From: CAUZSH01 sp963582935
GTDB lineage: Bacteria; Pseudomonadota; Gammaproteobacteria; Francisellales; Francisellaceae
Direction of reading: 5' to 3'
DNA length: 64,000 nt
NCBI GenBank assembly: GCA_963582935.1
Contig: CAUZSH010000001.1
Location: 17,227-81,226 of the forward strand
Part shown: piece by piece, positions 1 to 8,908 of the stretch
How positions within the stretch are numbered: the stretch's first letter is position 1
Layout of the letters: every line of letters begins with the position of its first letter
Translations under genes and position numbers: made by a program
Notes under the pieces: model-generated
The model's database searches: none
Seen by the model: only the letters and a program-made list of their open reading frames with translations
What the model was told of the DNA's origin: nothing

Positions 1-403
1 TAAAGTAGACATCCTGATAAGGCGTACTCGTCACTAAACTAATTGTCCACGGAATCAAGTCAACAGGGACAAGATCCATCAAGTTCATCATCAACACCCA
101 TACAAAAATCGTAATGGCCAATGGCGTCACAAACCCGCGTGGACGGTGATATGAATCCGCAACGGTGTTATCTACCCACTCACACAATAGTTCAACAAAG
201 TTTTGAAACCCGCTTGGAACGCCTGATTTAATCCTTCGGGCTACGAGATAGAACGCACCCAAAAAGAGAATCCCCAATACCCAAGATACGATCATCGTAT
301 CCATATTGATAGACATAAAGGTTCCACGTTCACCGATCACCCATCCATTAAGGTGATGTTGAACATATTCAGCAGAAGTCATTGCATGTGACATATCAGA
401 CAT
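1..403 (-). CDS. atpB: F0F1 ATP synthase subunit a, 5' part (gene runs off the left edge)
   Basis: Subunit a forms the membrane half-channel that carries protons to the c-ring of ATP synthase. Only about the first 134 codons are here; the C-terminal helices with the essential arginine lie outside the window. The visible protein starts MSDMSHAMTSAEYVQHH and continues with a first long hydrophobic helix (about residues 36-58), a segment resembling the SGFQNFVELLCEWV region, and a second helix (IFVWVLMMNLMDLVPVD) carrying the family's N-x-x-D-L-x-P signature. The ATG at 403 follows a TAGGA ribosome site overlapping the atpI stop, with 7 bases between the genes, which fits the atpI-atpB operon order. 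Identification is firm; only completeness is limited. Confidence 0.93.
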   Translation of the reverse strand, partial: MSDMSHAMTSAEYVQHHLNGWVIGERGTFMSINMDTMIVSWVLGILFLGAFYLVARRIKSGVPSGFQNFVELLCEWVDNTVADSYHRPRGFVTPLAITIFVWVLMMNLMDLVPVDLIPWTISLVTSTPYQDVYF

Positions 404-410
404 ATTAATT

Positions 411-782
411 CTATCCTACTCTATTCAAAAAAAATGGCATTAACCACATCGCAACCTGCAATATGATAAGTCCCAAAAAATATACCATAAATATTGGTTT
501 TATGTATATCGCTATCACAATGGTTCCAATCACAACAAGTGTTAGTTTCAGCATTTCACCAAGATATAAAAACATCAACTCTTTCATTGGCGAAAAAACT
601 TTCTTCCTGATAAAGAAACGCCACAGCATTAACATATTTGCAACGATCATCACGCCCGCACCTAAAAGATAAGAAAGCCCTGGTTTTAACCCAAAAAATA
701 ATGCAATCACGCTACCCACAACAACCAATAACACCTGAAATGTCAGAAATTTTTTCAAATTGATTGAACGAATAGTTTGCAT
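411..782 (-). CDS. atpI: ATP synthase protein I
   Basis: AtpI is a small, non-essential inner-membrane protein encoded first in many atp operons and linked to c-ring assembly or stability. This 123-residue protein has four predicted membrane helices (about residues 14-30, 36-53, 68-88 and 95-117) and the family's conserved early glycines (SVIALFFGLKPGLSYLLGAG). A strong AAGGGAAG ribosome site lies just before the ATG. Its place directly upstream of atpB supports the call more than sequence identity, because AtpI proteins diverge strongly. No function beyond operon membership can be read from the sequence. Confidence 0.85.
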   Translation of the reverse strand: MQTIRSINLKKFLTFQVLLVVVGSVIALFFGLKPGLSYLLGAGVMIVANMLMLWRFFIRKKVFSPMKELMFLYLGEMLKLTLVVIGTIVIAIYIKPIFMVYFLGLIILQVAMWLMPFFLNRVG

Positions 783-895
783 TATTACTTCCCTTTTTTA
801 TTGCCCGAGAGTATATCTACTGTTGAAACTTCACGCAACCCAAACAAGCTAAAATTTTACACAATTACCTGATCAAAAGTCACTCTTCATTAAAC

Positions 896-2368
896 CTATA
901 ATTGCTCTAGCTTATCACCCAGCTTATCACCCTTAATTAATCGGCTTATAAATGGTGCGCACGCTATACTCAAAAAAGCAACGACTAATGATATTATCGC
1001 AAATATTCCAAATCCCGAGGCATAAATATTTGAGGCTTGCTGCAATGAAGAGCCATCAGGAACAGAAGTAATCGTTGCAACCAAGCCGCTTAATGAAAAA
1101 GCTGCTGTATTTGATAAGAACCACATCCCCATCATTAAACCCACATAACCCCTAGGCGCCAGCACTGTTATCATGGCAAGCCCAACTGGGTTAATTAACA
1201 ACTCTCCACTCGTTTGCAAGAAGTAGCTCGCTACTAGCCATCCTGAATCCGTCATCCCCTCTACGTTAAAAAATGTGATTCCTAACCACAACACAGCAAA
1301 CCCTGCAGTCATTAAGAAAATCGCATAACTAAATTTATAAGCAACCGAAGGGTTCAATCCTTTTCTTCCAAGTTTTACCCAAAAAGCAGCCAATAATGGT
1401 GACAAAATAATAATAAAGAAAGGATTAAAAAATTGGGTGTTTTCTGCAGTGATTGGAATACCCAAGAAATACGGCACCATATTACGATCAGCAAAAAGCA
1501 TCAAAGAGGTAAAGGTCTGATTATAAAGTACATTGAAGCCGATTGAAAAGGCAATAAGAATCAAGCAGGCAAACATTTTATTCCTTGCTCCAACCTCTTG
1601 CTTCATGGTTAAAAACAAAACATACAACAAGCACACCAAACTTGCTGAAATTACAACTAGGTTCAAGATTAAAGGCTGTTCAAATAACAAGAAAGCAGCG
1701 AGAATGATCAAAACCGTACCCAATGCAATCAAACCCCATGTTTTTGCGCCTTGGGTTTTTAGTAAGCTGCTTTTAGGCATTCTACCACACTCTAACAAGT
1801 ATTTTTTGCCCATAAAAAATACGATTAAGCTTAAAATCATACCGCCCATTGCCACCAAGAACCCAGAACGCCAGCCGTAATGCGAAACCAGCCAGCCAAT
1901 AAATAAAGAAGGTAATAAGGCGCCCACATTAATACCCATATAGAATATTGTAAAACCGCCATCTCGGCGTGGATCATCTTGTTTATATAGATCACCGACA
2001 ATGGAAGACACATTCGGCTTAAAAAAACCATTGGCTGCAATCACAATTGCAGCTCCAAGGAAGAAACCCCATTCAGCAGGAACCGCCATGGTCATATACC
2101 CCACCGCTAGTAATGCTCCACCAATCATAATGGCACGCTGGTAACCTATTATCTTATCCGCAAGCATTCCACCCGGGACAGGCGTCAAATACAGCATTGC
2201 ATTCAAACCTGCAACGGTCAAAAAAGCCTTACTATCTGAAAAACCTAAACCTTTCGATAAATACAATACGGCAATGATTTGAATGGTGTAGAAACCAAAC
2301 CTTTCCCATAATTCCGTCATGAAAAGCCAATACAAACCAATGGGTTGTTTCTGTTTATTTACGCTCAT
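896..2368 (-). CDS. POT/PTR2 family proton-dependent oligopeptide transporter
   Basis: Inner-membrane major-facilitator-fold transporter of the POT (DtpA/YdgR) family, which imports di- and tripeptides with protons. The family signature around the first helix, ELWERFGFYTIQ, corresponds to the ExxERF proton-coupling motif. GGMLADKIIGYQRAI (motif A region) and FFKPNVSSIVGDLY (PTR2 signature) follow, and 12-14 hydrophobic helices can be counted. An upstream ATG at 2398 is possible, but an AAGGA site sits nine bases before the ATG at 2368, so I use that start (490 residues). The substrate cannot be fixed from sequence. It stands alone between the atp operon and a cupin gene, both on the same strand. 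Confidence 0.9.
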   Translation of the reverse strand: MSVNKQKQPIGLYWLFMTELWERFGFYTIQIIAVLYLSKGLGFSDSKAFLTVAGLNAMLYLTPVPGGMLADKIIGYQRAIMIGGALLAVGYMTMAVPAEWGFFLGAAIVIAANGFFKPNVSSIVGDLYKQDDPRRDGGFTIFYMGINVGALLPSLFIGWLVSHYGWRSGFLVAMGGMILSLIVFFMGKKYLLECGRMPKSSLLKTQGAKTWGLIALGTVLIILAAFLLFEQPLILNLVVISASLVCLLYVLFLTMKQEVGARNKMFACLILIAFSIGFNVLYNQTFTSLMLFADRNMVPYFLGIPITAENTQFFNPFFIIILSPLLAAFWVKLGRKGLNPSVAYKFSYAIFLMTAGFAVLWLGITFFNVEGMTDSGWLVASYFLQTSGELLINPVGLAMITVLAPRGYVGLMMGMWFLSNTAAFSLSGLVATITSVPDGSSLQQASNIYASGFGIFAIISLVVAFLSIACAPFISRLIKGDKLGDKLEQL

Positions 2369-2585
2369 TTCCATAATTCCTTTTTCAGTCTCACCCATTA
2401 ATCATGCAGAATAACGGGCAAATATACGTGTAAATATTCAATAATTCGTATAATAACACTGTTTGTGTATTTTACAAACGTTATTAACTGACCAAATAAC
2501 ACCCCAGATATCAAGAGTTAGACTCTGCAGGGTGGTATAGAAAGAGAAATTAAAACTATGGCTTTTTTATCTCGGCTACAGGGCA

Positions 2586-2951
2586 TTAATCTCTGTTATA
2601 GATATCATCTAAGCGCACAATATCATCCTCACCGAGGTACGTCCCAACTTGCACCTCAATAATTGACACACCTGAGCCTGTTTTATTTTCAAGACGATGA
2701 ATAGCTTCAAGAGGAATATACACATGCTCCCCAACAACATAGTCTTTAGTGCTATCACCAACCGTTATGGTCGCCACACCCTCAACAACCACCCAATGTT
2801 CGGAACGCTTAAAATGCTTTTGCAAAGAGAGCCTACCGCCAGGGATGACGGTGATTATTTTTGCTTGAAATAATGTGCCCATTTCGATTGTTTTATAGGT
2901 TCCCCACGGGCGAGAATAGGTTTGACCGACTTCATTAATAGGATTGCTCAT
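2586..2951 (-). CDS. Stand-alone cupin, C-terminal domain type of mannose-6-phosphate isomerase/GDP-mannose pyrophosphorylase
   Basis: A 121-residue single-domain cupin resembling the C-terminal isomerase module of bifunctional ManC/AlgA proteins. It opens with the typical RPWGTYKTIE stretch, then GGRLSLQKHFKRSEHWVVVEG (first cupin motif with metal-ligand histidines at HF and EHW) and GEHVYIPLEAIHRLEN (second motif with a further histidine). Family knowledge suggests mannose-6-phosphate/fructose-6-phosphate isomerase activity feeding GDP-mannose synthesis, but no nucleotidyltransferase domain is attached and no mannose pathway genes are nearby, so the exact reaction is inferred. It diverges from the tRNA pair. 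Confidence 0.8.
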   Translation of the reverse strand: MSNPINEVGQTYSRPWGTYKTIEMGTLFQAKIITVIPGGRLSLQKHFKRSEHWVVVEGVATITVGDSTKDYVVGEHVYIPLEAIHRLENKTGSGVSIIEVQVGTYLGEDDIVRLDDIYNRD

Positions 2952-3023
2952 TTTTGACTGTTTCCAATTTGTGATAAGATTATATTGAGCATAACAAAAA
3001 ATGATAATTTTTCAATTTTTTAC

Positions 3024-3051
3024 TTGCATTCTTTCGTCTCCAACATATAAT
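3024..3051 (+). promoter_or_regulatory. Sigma-70 type promoter for the tRNA-Thr/tRNA-Asp unit
   Basis: TTGCAT (3024-3029) and a perfect TATAAT (3046-3051) are separated by 16 bases and end 11 bases before the first tRNA nucleotide, a close match to a consensus stable-RNA promoter. Predicted by eye. Confidence 0.6.
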
Positions 3052-3062
3052 GCCTATCTATC

Positions 3063-3138
3063 GCTGGCATGGCTCAACTGGTAGAGCAGCCGACTTGTAA
3101 TCGGCAGGTTGAGGGTTCAAGTCCTTCTGCCAGCACCA
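3063..3138 (+). tRNA. tRNA-Thr(TGT)
   Basis: A 76-nt cloverleaf can be folded: acceptor GCTGGCA pairs with TGCCAGC, the anticodon loop CTTGTAA places TGT as anticodon, the T-loop is GTTCAAGTC, the discriminator is A, and CCA is encoded. It is the first gene of a two-tRNA unit. Confidence 0.95.
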
Positions 3139-3157
3139 TTGTTAAAAGACTAAATAT

Positions 3158-3234
3158 GGACCGGTAGTTCAGCTGGTTAGAATGCTTGCCTGTCACGCAG
3201 GAGGTCGCGGGTTCGAGTCCCGTCCGGTCCGCCA
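3158..3234 (+). tRNA. tRNA-Asp(GTC)
   Basis: A 77-nt cloverleaf: acceptor GGACCGG pairs with CCGGTCC, the anticodon loop CTGTCAC gives anticodon GTC, the T-loop is GTTCGAGTC, the discriminator is G as expected for aspartate, and CCA is encoded. It lies 19 nt after tRNA-Thr and is probably co-transcribed. Confidence 0.96.
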
Positions 3235-3261
3235 TTTAGTTCATCAGAATCCCTTTTAAGT

Positions 3262-4224
3262 TTAAAGCCAACCTAGCAGCAATAAAACAGAAATTATTGG
3301 CACGGCAACTGCGCACCAGACTAATCCAACACCATTCAATATTACGGCTACTTTTCTTTGGCGATAATAATGAATTAGAAAAACTAACAATAAGTTAATG
3401 ATCAAAGCCACAATACCCAACAAAAATATCTTATCTGCAAGCATAAAAGCATTCGTCGTAGGAAGCGAAGACTGCGATGCAATCTCATTTCCCACAACGG
3501 CAAAAACACTTGCAACAATCATGGGTATACGAACATTCAACTGATCTCTTGGAAGAAGAAAAATGCAAAAACCCAATACAAAGGTTAAAAATGTGATGCC
3601 AAAAGTATTAATCAAGCTTCTAATAGGCTCTTTGACCAATTCAACATGATAGGTTGCCCTTGAGTATGTTACAGACTTTCTACCGGGCAGTTCGCTATAA
3701 TTATTAGCAGCATAACGCTTAGCATCCACGTCCCAATAGGTTTTTCCAATTCCCCATCCTGATAGATAGTTTGCATTCGCGCCTATATACGAATTTACCT
3801 TATCTGGCACAAAATGCTGACGTTTAACACCATATTTAATATCTTCAAACGAAATTTTTATAATCTGATTATTTAATGGGTATCTTTCTAAAGAAAAGTG
3901 TTGATGCAAGGTTGCTCTAATGCCAGAAAGACTTAGATATCGTCCATCTTCTAACTTTATCTCCGTTTTTTTAATCAATGATGTCTTAATGGCATTTGTT
4001 ACCACCAAATTTTTACCAAAATCTTCTTGACTCACATCATAAGTAGACCAGACCCAAAAATTAACATCTATTGTTTGTGATTTAAAGTTTATATCTGAAA
4101 TATCGCCAACATATATACCGATTGGCACGGCTCTTGACTTTAAGTCAGTTTTTTCCTTTGCATAGCCAAAGAAGCTCATTAAGCATAGAATAATAATTAA
4201 ACTTAACTTCATTGATTTTGCCAT
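3262..4224 (-). CDS. Cys-loop receptor-like (pentameric ligand-gated ion channel type) membrane protein
   Basis: The protein has the layout of prokaryotic pentameric ligand-gated channels (GLIC/ELIC class). An N-terminal signal peptide (hydrophobic core SLIIILCLMSFFGY) is followed by about 175 residues of beta-rich extracellular domain, including VNFWVWSTYD and a WGIGKTYW stretch, then four hydrophobic helices in the C-terminal third. The second helix would follow LPRDQLNVRIPMIVASVFAV, and the segment ends near SSLPTT like the M2-M3 loop of the family. The true Cys-loop cysteines are absent, as usual in bacteria. The start is uncertain: ATG at 4224 (320 residues) or 4212, with a GTG at 4242 less likely. 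Ligand and ion are unknown. The fold call is by pattern only. Confidence 0.65.
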   Translation of the reverse strand: MAKSMKLSLIIILCLMSFFGYAKEKTDLKSRAVPIGIYVGDISDINFKSQTIDVNFWVWSTYDVSQEDFGKNLVVTNAIKTSLIKKTEIKLEDGRYLSLSGIRATLHQHFSLERYPLNNQIIKISFEDIKYGVKRQHFVPDKVNSYIGANANYLSGWGIGKTYWDVDAKRYAANNYSELPGRKSVTYSRATYHVELVKEPIRSLINTFGITFLTFVLGFCIFLLPRDQLNVRIPMIVASVFAVVGNEIASQSSLPTTNAFMLADKIFLLGIVALIINLLLVFLIHYYRQRKVAVILNGVGLVWCAVAVPIISVLLLLGWL

Positions 4225-4413
4225 AGTACAATCAACATACACAACATTTCCATAGAGTCCTAACTAAAGTGTAGACCGAGATCTATATATAGCAAATTAT
4301 CGAGACACTAAAACAAATAAGTCTATGAATATCCCGTCATGCGTTTCATTTTTAAAAATTTTCATTTATGATTTATAGCAACCTGGAATCAATTAGTCGC
4401 GTATTTATCCTTA

Positions 4414-6015
4414 ATGTCATATATTGCACTTGCCCGAAAATATCGCCCACACTCTTTTAAAGAAGTTGTTGGTCAACACCATGTACTACAAGGGCTCATA
4501 AATGCATTAAATAACAACAAACTTCATCATGCCTACTTATTAACAGGCACTCGAGGAGTAGGTAAAACAACCCTCGCGAGACTGCTTGCCAAATGTTTGA
4601 ATTGTGAAATCAGTGTTAGCGCAACGCCTTGTGGAGAATGCCCTGCCTGTCACTCAATAGATCAAGGCACTTTTGTGGATCTGATTGAAATAGATGCCGC
4701 CTCCCGCACTCGAGTTGAGGACACGAAAGAAATCCTAGATAACGTTCAGTATATGCCAACTCAAGGACGCTACAAAGTATACATCATTGATGAAGTACAT
4801 ATGCTTTCCACACATAGCTTCAATGCGCTTTTAAAAACGCTAGAAGAGCCGCCTCAGCACGTGAAATTTTTACTCGCCACCACGGACCCACAAAAATTAC
4901 CCATTACCGTATTATCTCGATGTCTACAATTACACCTTAAAAACCTTACTCCTGATGAAATCCAATCTCAAATCGCACATATTTTAACCCTGGAAAATAT
5001 TGAGTTTGAAGCTGAAGCATTACCCACTCTCGCAGATAGAGCGAATGGCAGTATGAGGGACGCACTCAGCTTACTTGAGCAAGCCATTGCCTTTTCACCC
5101 GAGAGAATCACTTTCGAAAATATTTCAGAAATGTTGAGTGCGATCAACTTAAACACCATTATAGAAATTGCCAACGCAGTTATCAAAAAAGATGTCGCCA
5201 TGCTCATGAGCCTTTCAGGGCGCATACAGAAAAGCGGACAAAGTGCCATAACAGCGTTAGCATTGTTATCTGAACTTTGGCATAACGTTAGTTTACAGCA
5301 AATACTCGGACAATCTTTTTCAGGAAATTATCCAGCAGAAGCCATTCAGGATATTATCGAAAGCATATCCCCACAAGAAACACAATTGCTCTATCAAATC
5401 TCCATCAAAAGCAAAAACGACATCATTCTTGCCCCCAGTGAGAAAATTGGGTTTGAGATGGCGCTACTGCGCATGGTCGCGTTTATTCCAGGTTCTTCTA
5501 AGAAACCAAGCACATCATCAGACAACAAACAAATTAAAACGGCAAGTACTCAAATCAAAACACCCCCTCAACCAGCAACCGATTTTGAGCAAAAAAAGCC
5601 GAGCAATATGGGTACTTGGTGGCATGACATCGCCACAAAAGTCGCACTCAAAGGACCAGCGAAACAGCTTGTTCTTAATAGCACTGTTTCCCACAAAACA
5701 GATAAGAATATTTGCCTTGCAGTGGCCCCTTCATTTCAAAAACTTTTATCTGGAAACCTAAAAACAAAAATAATTTCTGAACTACAGAAAACTCTCGGCG
5801 CCCATATCACCATCTCTTTTGCCGACAATAATACTGAAAAAAAAAATCTGCAAACTGAAATAACCCCTGCAGAACAGCAATCCATTACAAAAGAAGATCA
5901 CCTCGAAAAAACTTTTCAAAACCTAACGAACAATCCGACTATTTCAGCGCTATGCCAAACCTTCAACACTCAAGTCGAAAAGAAAAATATCCGCTTTCGT
6001 AAAGAAATCAGCTAA
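4414..6015 (+). CDS. dnaX: DNA polymerase III subunit tau/gamma
   Basis: Clamp-loader ATPase of the replicative polymerase. The N-terminal AAA+ module shows Walker A GTRGVGKTT (residues 45-53), the four-cysteine zinc module (CLNC...CGECPAC), Walker B region YIIDEVHML and the SRC sensor-1 region (TVLSRCLQLHL). The C-terminal part is variable, with a lysine/threonine/proline linker and a domain V-like end. At 533 residues it is shorter than E. coli tau (643). An A10 tract near codon 475 could generate a shorter gamma-like product (described separately). The usual neighbours ybaB and recR are not downstream; rpsA follows instead. Confidence 0.95.
   Translation: MSYIALARKYRPHSFKEVVGQHHVLQGLINALNNNKLHHAYLLTGTRGVGKTTLARLLAKCLNCEISVSATPCGECPACHSIDQGTFVDLIEIDAASRTRVEDTKEILDNVQYMPTQGRYKVYIIDEVHMLSTHSFNALLKTLEEPPQHVKFLLATTDPQKLPITVLSRCLQLHLKNLTPDEIQSQIAHILTLENIEFEAEALPTLADRANGSMRDALSLLEQAIAFSPERITFENISEMLSAINLNTIIEIANAVIKKDVAMLMSLSGRIQKSGQSAITALALLSELWHNVSLQQILGQSFSGNYPAEAIQDIIESISPQETQLLYQISIKSKNDIILAPSEKIGFEMALLRMVAFIPGSSKKPSTSSDNKQIKTASTQIKTPPQPATDFEQKKPSNMGTWWHDIATKVALKGPAKQLVLNSTVSHKTDKNICLAVAPSFQKLLSGNLKTKIISELQKTLGAHITISFADNNTEKKNLQTEITPAEQQSITKEDHLEKTFQNLTNNPTISALCQTFNTQVEKKNIRFRKEIS
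5836..5847 (+). promoter_or_regulatory. Candidate programmed frameshift/slippage site in dnaX
   Basis: A run of ten A residues (5837-5846) within GAA AAA AAA AAT. A -1 shift gives four more codons (K-S-A-N) and then TGA; a +1 shift also terminates within a few codons at TAA. Runs of A or T in dnaX cause gamma production in several bacteria, so the location is suggestive. No clear stimulatory Shine-Dalgarno or downstream stem was found. Confidence 0.4.
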
Positions 6016-6062
6016 TTTTATCCATTTATTTACGCTATCAGCCTAAATACTCTGAAAAATTG

Positions 6063-6092
6063 TTGGCATACTGAACAATATTTCGTTAAAAT
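6063..6092 (+). promoter_or_regulatory. Predicted sigma-70 promoter of rpsA
   Basis: TTGGCA (6063-6068) and TAAAAT (6087-6092) with an 18-base spacer, about 100 bases before the rpsA start. The long leader would leave room for the autogenous translational control known for S1 in E. coli. Predicted by eye. Confidence 0.45.
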
Positions 6093-6189
6093 CCTTGCGT
6101 TACTACTAACGGGTATTGGTTGTTATTCCAGTGAGACGCCAACACTCTTGTCTAATCAGATACTGGAACACAAACATTTGGATACAAAT

Positions 6190-7851
6190 ATGGAAAATTT
6201 TAAAGATCTCTTTGAAGCCTCACTAAAAGAAACAGAAATGCGCCTTGGCAAAGTCGTTCGTGGTACAGTTGTTGTTATTGACAGCGAATTCGTTTGGGTA
6301 GATGCCGCACTAAAATCAGAATCAATCATCCCTATCGACCAATTCAAAAACAGCAACGGTGAAGTTGATGTTGTGGTTGGCGATCATGTAGATGTGGTTC
6401 TTGAGCATATTGATAACAATATGGGTGAAACAAGATTATCTCGTGAAAAAGCAAAACGTCTAGAAATCTGGACAGCACTTGAGCATTCATGTGATGCTGA
6501 AGAAAATATCATTGGACGCATTACCAGCCATGTTCGTGGCGGTTACACTGTTGATGTTAAAGGACTTAAAGGATTCTTGCCTGGCTCTCTCGTTGACGTT
6601 CGTCCACTTAGAGATATTAGCCACCTTGAAAACAAAGATATTGAATTCCGCATTATCAAGCTAGATCCCAAACGTAATAACATCGTTGTTTCTCGTCGTG
6701 CTGTTGTTGAAGCAGATACAAAAGAAGAACGCGAAGCATTGCTTGAGAAGCTTGAAGAAGCTGCAATCGTTAAAGGTATAGTTAAAAACATCACTGACTT
6801 TGGTGCATTTATTGACCTTGGCGGCATTGATGGGCTACTTCATATCACGGATATGTCATGGAGCCGTATCAAGCATCCAACAGACGTCTTGGAAATCGGT
6901 GATGAGCTTGATGTTAAAATCATCAAGTTTGATAAAGAGAAGGGTCGTATTTCTCTTGGCATCAAACAACTTGGTGACGATCCTTGGAAAAATGTTGCGA
7001 ATGAACTTCCTGTTGGCACTAAGCTTCCAGGTAAAGTCACAAACATCACAGACTATGGTTGCTTTGTTAAACTTCAAGAAGGTATTGAAGGTCTTGTTCA
7101 TACATCTGAGATGGATTGGGCAAATAAGAACTCAAACCCTCATAAGCTTGTCACTTTAGGACAAGAGCTTGAAATCATGGTACTTGAAGTAGACGCTGAC
7201 AGACATCGCATTTCTTTGGGTATGAAGCAGTGCGTCATTAACCCTTGGCAAGCCTTCTCAAACACCTACAAAGTGGGTGATAAAGTGAAAGGTGTTATCC
7301 GCTCCATTACTGACTTTGGTGTCTTTATCGGACTAGAAGGCAATATTGATGGTCTTGTGCATATTTCCGATGTCTCATGGACCAAGTCTGGCGAAGAAGC
7401 GATTAAAGACTTCAAGAAAGGTGATGATATTGAAGCCATCATGGTTTCTGTTGACACTGAAAGAGAGCGTATTGCATTAAGCATTAAACAGCTAAATGAT
7501 GACCCTTACTCTAAGTACATCGAAGCCAATGAAAAAGGCGCTATTGTTAAAGGAACCATTACTTCAGTACAACAAAACGGCGCAGTCGTTGAACTTGGCA
7601 CTGATGTAGAAGGCTTTATCCGTGTTGCTGATATTTCTCGCGAGCATATCGAAGACGCACGCACTGAGCTTAAAGTTGGACAAGAAATCGAAACTCGCAT
7701 TGTGAGTTCTGATAAAAAACGTCGCAATATTAGCCTATCTATCCGCGCATTGAGCGAAGATTTTGAGAAATCAATCAAAGCAAACTACAAAGCTGAACAA
7801 GTTTCTCCAACAACGATTGGTGACCTAATCAAAGAAAAAATGAAAAACTAA
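6190..7851 (+). CDS. rpsA: 30S ribosomal protein S1
   Basis: S1 binds mRNA leaders on the 30S subunit and helps start translation. Six S1 OB-fold repeats can be followed along 553 residues, each with the G-x-V-x-x-I/F-x-x-F/Y-G-x-x-V/I pattern (for example IVKNITDFGAFIDLGG and VTNITDYGCFVKLQ). The first repeats align by eye with E. coli S1 (KSESIIPIDQFKN, LSREKAKR). The reading frame can be extended to a TTG at 6148, but homology begins at MENFKDLFEASLKE, so I place the start at the ATG at 6190. It is a monocistronic-looking gene with its own promoter and a strong terminator. cmk and ihfB, its common neighbours, are absent. Confidence 0.96.
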   Translation: MENFKDLFEASLKETEMRLGKVVRGTVVVIDSEFVWVDAALKSESIIPIDQFKNSNGEVDVVVGDHVDVVLEHIDNNMGETRLSREKAKRLEIWTALEHSCDAEENIIGRITSHVRGGYTVDVKGLKGFLPGSLVDVRPLRDISHLENKDIEFRIIKLDPKRNNIVVSRRAVVEADTKEEREALLEKLEEAAIVKGIVKNITDFGAFIDLGGIDGLLHITDMSWSRIKHPTDVLEIGDELDVKIIKFDKEKGRISLGIKQLGDDPWKNVANELPVGTKLPGKVTNITDYGCFVKLQEGIEGLVHTSEMDWANKNSNPHKLVTLGQELEIMVLEVDADRHRISLGMKQCVINPWQAFSNTYKVGDKVKGVIRSITDFGVFIGLEGNIDGLVHISDVSWTKSGEEAIKDFKKGDDIEAIMVSVDTERERIALSIKQLNDDPYSKYIEANEKGAIVKGTITSVQQNGAVVELGTDVEGFIRVADISREHIEDARTELKVGQEIETRIVSSDKKRRNISLSIRALSEDFEKSIKANYKAEQVSPTTIGDLIKEKMKN

Positions 7852-7883
7852 TTTCATATTCTCTCTTTGAGTCAAAACACTTC

Positions 7884-7923
7884 AAAAGCGGTGTACGTTA
7901 ATTAGCGTACACCGCTTTTTTAT
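7884..7923 (+). terminator. Rho-independent terminator of rpsA
   Basis: A 14-bp perfect stem, AAAAGCGGTGTACG with CGTACACCGCTTTT, around an 8-base loop, running into a T-tract, 32 bases after the rpsA stop. Confidence 0.9.
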
Positions 7924-7996
7924 TCCTTACATTTTTGTATGCACCGCCCATTCGTGCTACCATAAAAACAAGAAATTATAATTCAAAAACTTCATT

Positions 7997-8893
7997 ATGA
8001 AATACTTCGCAGGCATTGAGGCAGGTGGTACAAAATTTGTATGCTCCATTGGAGATGATAATGGTACCATTATCAAAAGACATAGCATCCTAACGAATTC
8101 CCCAAGTGAAACCATCCCCGCAATTATTGAATTTTTCAAGCCATACCATGACCAACTCCTATCCTTAGGAATTGGTGCTTTTGGGCCCGTTGATCTAAAT
8201 AAAACATCTCCAACCTACGGCCACATCACACACACACCCAAAACCCAATGGAAAAACTTTAACTTTTTGGGTGCCATGAAAGCCGAATTTGATGTTCCTA
8301 TGGAATTTGATACCGATGTCAATGTTGCCGCCCTTGGTGAACATACGTGGGGTGAAGCACAAAATCTTGAAAACTTTCTCTATATCACCGTTGGAACAGG
8401 CGTTGGCGTTGGTGGCATGATAAATGGGAAACTTATGCACGGACTTACTCACCCAGAGATGGGACATATACCGCTTAGAAAAAGCCCCTCTGAGCGCCCA
8501 GATTTTGAAGGGATTTGCCCATACCATAAAGATTGCTTAGAAGGACTTGCTGCTGGACCCGCTATCAACACAAGATGGAACGTTGACCACAGCAGCCTAC
8601 TTAAACCCGAACACATTGCTTGGGATATAGAATCCGATTACCTTGCTCATGCTGTGGTCAGCTACATCCTAATTTGCTCACCACAAAAAATCATCATGGG
8701 TGGTGGTGTAATGAACCAATCACAACTTTTTCCAATGATTCACGATAAGGTCAAGAAGCTATTAAACGGATATATTAAACATCCCTCAATCATTGATCAT
8801 ATTAACCAGTACATTGTTCCTCCTGGATTGGGAGACAATGCTGGATGCCTCGGGGCCATTGCTTTAGCACAGCTTGCCTATCAGAAGAGATAA
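7997..8893 (+). CDS. ROK family sugar kinase (fructokinase-like)
   Basis: A 298-residue cytoplasmic ROK kinase. It starts MKYFAGIEAGGTKFVCSIGD (phosphate-1 loop). The centre has FLYITVGTGVGVGG, followed by the zinc module HPEMGH...GICPYHKDC, and then LEGLAAGPAI. The last third contains IIMGGGVMNQ. The HxxxGH / C-P-Y-H-x-x-C arrangement and the GIEAGGTKF start match the fructokinase branch (YdhR/ScrK type) of the family, so fructose phosphorylation is the best guess, though mannose or glucose are possible. It has no clear ribosome site and no sugar transport genes beside it. The 3' end faces the oxygenase pseudogene. Confidence 0.85.
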   Translation: MKYFAGIEAGGTKFVCSIGDDNGTIIKRHSILTNSPSETIPAIIEFFKPYHDQLLSLGIGAFGPVDLNKTSPTYGHITHTPKTQWKNFNFLGAMKAEFDVPMEFDTDVNVAALGEHTWGEAQNLENFLYITVGTGVGVGGMINGKLMHGLTHPEMGHIPLRKSPSERPDFEGICPYHKDCLEGLAAGPAINTRWNVDHSSLLKPEHIAWDIESDYLAHAVVSYILICSPQKIIMGGGVMNQSQLFPMIHDKVKKLLNGYIKHPSIIDHINQYIVPPGLGDNAGCLGAIALAQLAYQKR

Positions 8894-8908
8894 GCAACTC
8901 CTTAAAAG

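Noticed and set aside
6148..6189. Longer rpsA from TTG
   Set aside because: Homology with S1 begins at the ATG at 6190, and the extra 14 residues have no family match.
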